Shown: in pieces, positions 24,316 through 27,698 of the stretch
How positions within the stretch are numbered: the first letter of the stretch is position 1
Layout: each line of letters begins with the position of its first letter
Source of the DNA: Actinomycetes bacterium
GTDB taxonomy: Bacteria > Actinomycetota > Actinomycetes > Actinomycetales > Cellulomonadaceae
Reading direction: 5' to 3'
Assembly: GCA_021793115.1 (NCBI GenBank)
Contig: JAJYTJ010000035.1
Coordinates: 1-27,698, forward strand
Length of the DNA: 27,698 nucleotides
The notes under the pieces: model-generated
What the model saw: the letters and a program-made list of their open reading frames with translations, nothing else
What the model was told of the DNA's origin: nothing
Database searches by the model: none
Program-made: the position numbers and the translations under genes

Positions 24316-24321
24316 AATCTA
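24316..24321 (-). promoter_or_regulatory. -10 element TAGATT for leaderless DUF1801 mRNA
   Basis: TAGATT on the minus strand is followed by six bases (CGCCGC) and the ATG at 24309. This is the best fit to TANNNT among the leaderless candidates here. Confidence 0.55.
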
Positions 24322-24372
24322 CGGTCCGGGGGTGGCGCCGGGCTTCTCCAGAACTGCTCGATCTCGTCACGT

Positions 24373-25020
24373 TCAACTCAGTCGGGGCACGGCCGTGGCG
24401 GACGACGATCGGAACCCCGACTCGGCCTCACCTGACCCGTTGCGCTGACGGGCCCTGGTCCGCCTCGGCCACACCAACTCCAGGATGAGGCCGAGGAAGC
24501 AAGCAGCCAGGAACGCTGGCGTACGCAGAACGCGAAGCACGTGCCCCACCCACGGGACGTGGACCTTGACAACCCCGATGACGTCGTCTCGCGTGGGGTG
24601 CGATGGGTCGTCGGCCGGGTTGTGGTCGCCCCGCATGAGCAGCCCGCCGTCAAGGCTGCCTCCCGCGACGCGGTGGACGACATCGATGCCGCTGTGCAGG
24701 TAGCCCGGCGGGACCTTGTAGACGACGATGTCGCCGACCTTCACGGTGTTGGTCTTGCGGGCGATGATCATGTCGCCTTCGTGGTACGTCGGGTCCATCG
24801 AGTGGCCCTGGATATCGGCGCAGGTCGTGACGCCTCCCAGGACGGCAGGCCACCCGGCCAGCACCAGACCCGCGACAACAAGCCCACCCAGAACCGGACC
24901 GGCATGGCGGCGCCAGGTGGACCTGGGACCGTGGCCGCGCACACGGGTGGCGACGCCGCGGTCCGTCACGGCGGGCCTCGACTCAGGGGCTCCTACCGCC
25001 ACCCGTTCCAGGACAACCAT
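24373..25020 (-). CDS. Signal peptidase I, SipW/ER type
   Basis: 215 aa. A 40-residue cytoplasmic lead, a membrane segment (about 42-63), the extracellular catalytic domain and a C-terminal membrane segment (about 165-185). The nucleophile is Ser74 in IQGHSMDPTYHEGDMII. The base position is VVHRV with His116, where bacterial-type enzymes have Lys, so this is the ER/SipW (S26B) type Ser-His form. GDHN (about 131-134) carries the conserved Asp. SipW-type peptidases in Gram-positives usually serve a few dedicated exported proteins. ATG 25020 has GGAG nine bases upstream. The two lipoproteins nearby are not its obvious substrates, since lipoproteins use signal peptidase II. Confidence 0.85.
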   Translation of the reverse strand: MVVLERVAVGAPESRPAVTDRGVATRVRGHGPRSTWRRHAGPVLGGLVVAGLVLAGWPAVLGGVTTCADIQGHSMDPTYHEGDMIIARKTNTVKVGDIVVYKVPPGYLHSGIDVVHRVAGGSLDGGLLMRGDHNPADDPSHPTRDDVIGVVKVHVPWVGHVLRVLRTPAFLAACFLGLILELVWPRRTRARQRNGSGEAESGFRSSSATAVPRLS

Positions 25021-25098
25021 GGGTGGTCGCTCCACTTCGTGCTCCTGGGGGCGTGCCGCCCCACCGAGCCAATCGGCCGAGGGACGCCGCCTCGAAGA

Positions 25099-25159
25099 CT
25101 TCTTGGCCACCGACACGCAAGAAGGCCGCCCCCCCGGGAAAGGAACGACGGCCTGCTTG
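25099..25159 (-). promoter_or_regulatory. Two mutually exclusive hairpins upstream of the signal peptidase gene
   Basis: The segment 25118-25128 (CAAGAAGGCCG on +) can pair with 25149-25159 in 10 of 11 positions. Part of the same segment, CAAGAAG (25118-25124), can instead pair perfectly with CTTCTTG (25099-25105). In the minus-strand RNA the shared segment must choose one partner, as in an attenuator. The shorter stem ends 78 bases before the signal peptidase start. Confidence 0.35.
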
Positions 25160-25161
25160 GC

Positions 25162-25193
25162 TCGTCGGGTTCGTCGCACGACGAACCCGACGA
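25162..25193. repeat. Perfect inverted repeat, 15-bp arms, 2-base loop
   Basis: TCGTCGGGTTCGTCG (25162-25176), CA, then its exact complement (25179-25193). It lies between the lipoprotein stop (25240) and the signal peptidase start (25020). It may be a terminator for the lipoprotein gene, a protein-binding site or a remnant of mobile DNA. Confidence 0.9.
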
Positions 25194-25239
25194 ATGACCT
25201 GTCCGTCTAGCGACGGTTCGAGGACGGTGTGCCGGTCGC

Positions 25240-25647
25240 TCAGCCCTGCCCGTAGCTGTAGATCAGCCACCGGCCGTCGCTTTGCTGACGCAGGTAGATG
25301 TCCCACCACGTGTCCGGTTGGCCGACGGAGGGTGCGTCCGATTCCTTGAAGGTGCACGTCACCTTGGCGTCACCGGCGGTCTGGCTCGCGCCCTTGCAGT
25401 CAAGTGAGGAGAAGGTCGGCCACGACGAGGGACCGTCGCCCCACTGGGCCATCGGGGCAGCGTCAGTCTCGAAGTGGGCGAGCGACGCGTGCTGGTCCTT
25501 GTGGTTGATGGCGGAGAACCACGACAACGCAGCCGAGGTGGGCGAGTCGAATGCCGACACCGACACGCCGGCGGAGCCGGGGCTCGAAGCACACCCGCCC
25601 ACCATGAGCAGGGCAACCGCCGTGGCGGCGGTGGCGCGAGATCGCAT
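25240..25647 (-). CDS. Small lipoprotein of unknown function
   Basis: 135 aa. MRSRATAATAVALLMVGGC is a lipoprotein signal peptide with lipobox V-G-G-C (Cys19), so the mature protein should be anchored to the outer membrane face of the cell membrane. The mature part looks like a small NTF2-like domain: TSAALSWFSAINHKDQHASLAHFETD, a cysteine pair region (LDCKGA, VTCTF) and WWDIYLRQQSDGRWLIYSYGQG at the end. Two cysteines could form a disulfide. GGGGG precedes ATG 25647 by about six bases; the frame is open 24 codons further but those codons lack coding character. The function is unknown. Confidence 0.72.
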   Translation of the reverse strand: MRSRATAATAVALLMVGGCASSPGSAGVSVSAFDSPTSAALSWFSAINHKDQHASLAHFETDAAPMAQWGDGPSSWPTFSSLDCKGASQTAGDAKVTCTFKESDAPSVGQPDTWWDIYLRQQSDGRWLIYSYGQG

Positions 25648-25992
25648 CGCATCCCCCAAGCGACGATCCGACCGCAGGTCAACTCGAGGGAACACTATCT
25701 GGCGAAGAGGGCTATCCATCTGACTGACACACCTCTTTGCTGGTCAGCGCTCGGCGCCGGCGATGGTGCTCAGCAGCCGAGCGCGACTCACTGGTCGGAC
25801 AGGGTCCCCGACGTGTTCGTGGTCACCCGTTCGGATGGGGTGAAAGTACGTGCGATCGACTACGCGGGCGCACACAGGCGCGTATTCACGTGCCGTGACG
25901 GGTGGCGCTGCATGAGTCCGGCATCGTTGCGTGCCTGGCGACCCCGCTGTTCAGGTGCAGGGGCGGGCGACCCGGGCGCAGGAGGCGTGCTG
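25648..25992. other. 345-bp region between divergent lipoprotein genes, no gene seen
   Basis: The stretch is less GC-rich than the rest of the window. It presumably holds both promoters. On the minus strand TTGACC (near 25680) and TAGTGT (near 25696) are isolated -35- or -10-like words without a correctly spaced partner. I see no convincing gene, RNA or repeat in it. Confidence 0.5.
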
Positions 25993-26529
25993 GTGAGCTG
26001 GAGCGCTGCTCGCACGATCGGGTGCGCCACCTTGGCGGCCGGCTTGGTCCTCGCGGCTGGCGGGTGTGCGGACCATGGGTCGGCAACGATCCCGACGGAG
26101 TGCCCGCCTATCGGGCAGGAGCCGGTGGGGCAGTTGCCGACATCGCACGCGCACTCAACGTTCGTGCCCTTCGCGGCCAGCAGTGTGCTGTTGTGCTACT
26201 ACCCGCTGAAGTCGCCAAGCCAAGGAGCGGTCGCATTCTCGTCGAACCTGGCGCAGCACTCTCTCGTGAACGATGCGCCGACGGCGCAACGGTTGGCGGC
26301 GGATCTTGAGGCAGCCGTCACGCAGTACGGCTGCCGCAATCCCGGCACTGACGAGATCGACGCCTACTTCCAGGGGCCCGGGCAGTCGATCGAGGTGCAG
26401 ATCGGCGGCCTGATGCAGTGCCCCGGCGCACGCAACGGCGGCAAGAGCGCATGGCTGACCCCCGACGCCGTTGTCCCCGAACTCCAGAGCCTGCTGGGAA
26501 TGCAGCCCTTACCGGCAGTGACGCCCTGA
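25993..26529 (+). CDS. Lipoprotein of unknown function next to the IS21 element
   Basis: 178 aa. VSWSAARTIG then CATLAAGLVLAAGGC is a lipoprotein signal with lipobox A-A-G-G-C (Cys25). GGAGG lies seven bases before GTG 25993, which decides the start over the many open codons upstream. The mature protein has further cysteines (TECPPIGQ, VLLCYYPL, QYGCRNPG, LMQCPGA), probably two disulfides, and a pattern (SVLLCYYPL, AAVTQYGC, YFQGPGQSIEVQIGGLMQC) common in small actinobacterial surface proteins of unknown role. The stop lies 28 bases before the IS end, so loss of a longer C-terminus by insertion is possible. Confidence 0.72.
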   Translation: MSWSAARTIGCATLAAGLVLAAGGCADHGSATIPTECPPIGQEPVGQLPTSHAHSTFVPFAASSVLLCYYPLKSPSQGAVAFSSNLAQHSLVNDAPTAQRLAADLEAAVTQYGCRNPGTDEIDAYFQGPGQSIEVQIGGLMQCPGARNGGKSAWLTPDAVVPELQSLLGMQPLPAVTP

Positions 26530-26563
26530 CCCCCTGACCTGGAAGGCCCGCCTCGGTGTCAAC

Positions 26564-26609
26564 GTCGGACTGGAACTGACCCCCTGTCGTCGGATTGGGA
26601 ATGACCCCC
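26564..26609 (-). repeat. Terminal direct repeats of the IS21 element
   Basis: GTCGGACTGGAACTGACCCCC (first 20 bases from 26564) and a variant GTCGGATTGGGAATGACCCC (from 26589) lie 25 bp apart at the IS end. IS21 elements carry such multiple terminal repeats as transposase binding sites. An isolated CTGACCCCCTG word is also found at 26526-26536, 50 bp outside copy one. Confidence 0.65.
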
Positions 26610-26625
26610 CGACGGGCTCGTTGGT

Positions 26626-27433
26626 CTACTTGTCGCGGTCCTTGGCGAGTAGTTCGCGGCGGGCTCGGGTGCGGTAGGACTCGCCTGCGAGGGTGAGGAC
26701 TTCGGCGTGGTGGACGAGGCGGTCGATCATGGCGGCGGCGACGACTTCGTCGCCGAAGACCTCGCCCCAGCGTCCGAAGGGCAGGTTCGAGGTGACCAGG
26801 ATCGAGCCTTGCTCGTAGCGGGAGGCGACGAGCTGGAAGAACAGGTTGGCGGCGTCGGTGTCGAAGGGGATGTAGCCGACCTCGTCGATGATGATCAGCT
26901 TGTAGCGGCGGATCTTCTTCAGCTCGGCCTCCAGGGCGCCGGCGTGGTGGGCGCGGGCCAGGCGGTCGATCCAGTTCGTGGCGGTGTCGAACAGCACGGA
27001 GTAGCCGGCCTGGGCGGCCCGGATGCCCAACCCGATGGCCAGGGTGCGTCTTGCCGATCCCGGGCGGTCCGAGCAGGATCACGTTCTCGGCCTTGGGCAC
27101 GAACGTGACGGTCGCCAGGTGGGCGAGCAGGTCCTTGCGCAGACTCGGTAGGTGGTCGAGGTTGAAGTCCTCCAGGGTCTTGACCGCCGGGAAGTGCGCA
27201 GTGCGGATCCGCATCGTCGCCCCGGCTGACTCGCGGTCGGCGACCTGGCGCTCGAGCACGGCCGCGAGGTACTCCTCGTGGGATCAGTTCTCGGTCCGGG
27301 CCGCGTCGGCCAGCTGCTCCCAGGTCCGCCCGATCGTGGGTGTCTTCAGGACCCGGGTCAGGTAGGCGAGCTTGGAGCTCAGGTGCTCGGCGCCGGCTGC
27401 GGTCGTCGTGGTGGTCCTGGTCGAGGTGGTCAT
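26626..27433 (-). pseudogene. istB: istB (IS21 helper ATPase), inactivated by a nonsense codon and a frameshift
   Basis: Starts at ATG 27433, overlapping the istA stop (ATGA), and ends at TAG 26626. The conceptual protein is a full-length IstB: N-terminal HLSSKLAYLTRVLKTPTIG, Walker A GPPGIGKTH, Walker B LIIIDEVGYIPFD, and SNLPFGRWGEVFGDEV to the end LLAKDRDK. Two lesions are visible. Codon 50 is TGA (27284-27286) where the family has Trp in ENWSHEEYLAAVLERQ. Then one extra base in a run of three G on the + strand (27042-27044) shifts the frame between GKTH and the expected LAIGLGIRAAQAGYSV. Either would abolish the ATPase. Two independent lesions argue for decay, not a single sequencing error. 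Confidence 0.82.
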
Positions 27434-27698
27434 CTGCGCTCCCTGGTGATCGGGTCGGTCTGGGACGGGCGGGGGTCGAAGTCGACGCCGAACAGGGCGT
27501 CGTAGTCCGGCAGGGCTCGGATCGCGACCACGTGCCCGTCAAGGTGAGACCGGGTGGCCTGGGTGCGGCGGCGCTGGGCGAGGTCGGCGCGCAGCAGCCG
27601 GGCGGTCTCGCGGTGGGTGGGGTCGGTGATCGTGGCTGCGGTGGCCCAGCAGCGGGCGTGGTCGGCGACGACCTGCCCGGCGCAGGTGACCACGACAC
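27430..27698 (-). CDS. istA: istA transposase, C-terminal part (runs off the right edge)
   Basis: About 89 codons at the 3' end are seen. VVADHARCWATAATITDPTH and ETARLLRADLAQRR, then LPDYDALFGVDFDP and PITRERR, match the C-terminal end of IS21 IstA proteins, after the integrase core. The catalytic DDE residues would be outside the window. Its stop TGA (27430-27432) overlaps the istB ATG. No lesion is visible in this part. Confidence 0.75.
   Translation of the reverse strand, partial: VVVTCAGQVVADHARCWATAATITDPTHRETARLLRADLAQRRRTQATRSHLDGHVVAIRALPDYDALFGVDFDPRPSQTDPITRERR

Larger units (their letters stand above)
26557..27698 (-). mobile_element. IS21-family insertion sequence, one end and about 1.1 kb
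   Basis: The element contains the end of istA and a broken istB on the minus strand, overlapping by ATGA as is typical for IS21. Its end begins near TGTCAACGTCGG (26557) and carries repeated terminal motifs. The other end and most of istA lie beyond the window. The transposase helper is inactivated, so this copy is not autonomous. Confidence 0.85.

Noticed and set aside
25021..25179. 53-residue N-terminal extension of the signal peptidase
   Set aside because: The extension reads through the palindrome and hairpins, has no family match, and ATG 25020 has its own ribosome binding site.
27030..27060. Programmed frameshifting in istB
   Set aside because: There is no slippery heptamer, IstB is normally made from one frame, and an upstream nonsense codon is also present.
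1..27698. tRNA, rRNA, CRISPR array, replication origin or prophage
   Set aside because: No CCA-ended cloverleaf, conserved rRNA stretch, regularly spaced repeats, DnaA-box cluster or phage structural gene was recognised on reading both strands.

Overview
The window is very GC-rich, with G or C at almost every third codon position. It carries a gene set typical of high-GC Gram-positive Actinomycetes: a 13E12/DUF222 HNH-type gene under a mycobacterial-style SOS box, an F420-type LLM oxidoreductase, an ECF42 sigma factor with two DGPF/YciI proteins, an FBP-domain protein, WXG100 proteins and an MpaB/DUF2236 protein. Several genes have a TANNNT -10 element 6-7 bases before the start codon, as expected for leaderless actinobacterial transcripts. 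The order or genus cannot be fixed from the sequence.

Layout. 1-1139 (-): 5' part of a 13E12/DUF222 gene with a near-consensus LexA box over its start codon and three 63-bp repeats. 1209-3435: divergent TetR regulator and DHA2-type drug exporter sharing a 97-106 bp promoter region with two tandem GAAC-N6-GTTC dyads. 3616-6672 (+): translationally coupled operon of a LolA-like secreted protein, an ABC ATPase and an ABC permease. Its 3' end overlaps a convergent DMT/YdcZ-type transporter by 64 bp. 7763-10504: flavodoxin-fold NAD(P)H oxidoreductase, FBP zinc-finger protein, LLM oxidoreductase and ASCH protein. 10555-10917 is a decayed fragment of a PEP mutase/isocitrate lyase family gene, tail to tail with a CtpE-like P-type ATPase (10892-13294). 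13381-17643 (-): DoxX protein, a 902-aa beta-propeller/phosphoesterase fusion and an MpaB-type protein. 17805-19805 (+): two YciI/DGPF proteins and an ECF42 sigma factor in one operon with a candidate self-recognised promoter. 20009-20986: patatin-like lipase, preceded by an 18-codon ORF with a strong ribosome binding site.

21014-22632 (-) is the least explained coding block. It holds a stand-alone WXG100 protein, a second protein whose N-terminus is a copy of the first fused to a roughly 200-residue glycine/alanine-rich domain, and a coupled 146-aa protein of unknown family. No ESX machinery is present in the window. Next come DUF1684, DUF2277 and DUF1801 proteins. 24373-26529 holds a SipW/ER-type signal peptidase and two divergent lipoproteins. 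Between the peptidase and the first lipoprotein lie a perfect 15-bp-arm palindrome and two mutually exclusive hairpins. The right end (26557 onward) is one end of an IS21-family element: the 3' end of istA and an istB broken by one nonsense codon and one single-base insertion.

No tRNA, rRNA or CRISPR array was recognised. All family assignments come from reading the translated sequence, without database searches.
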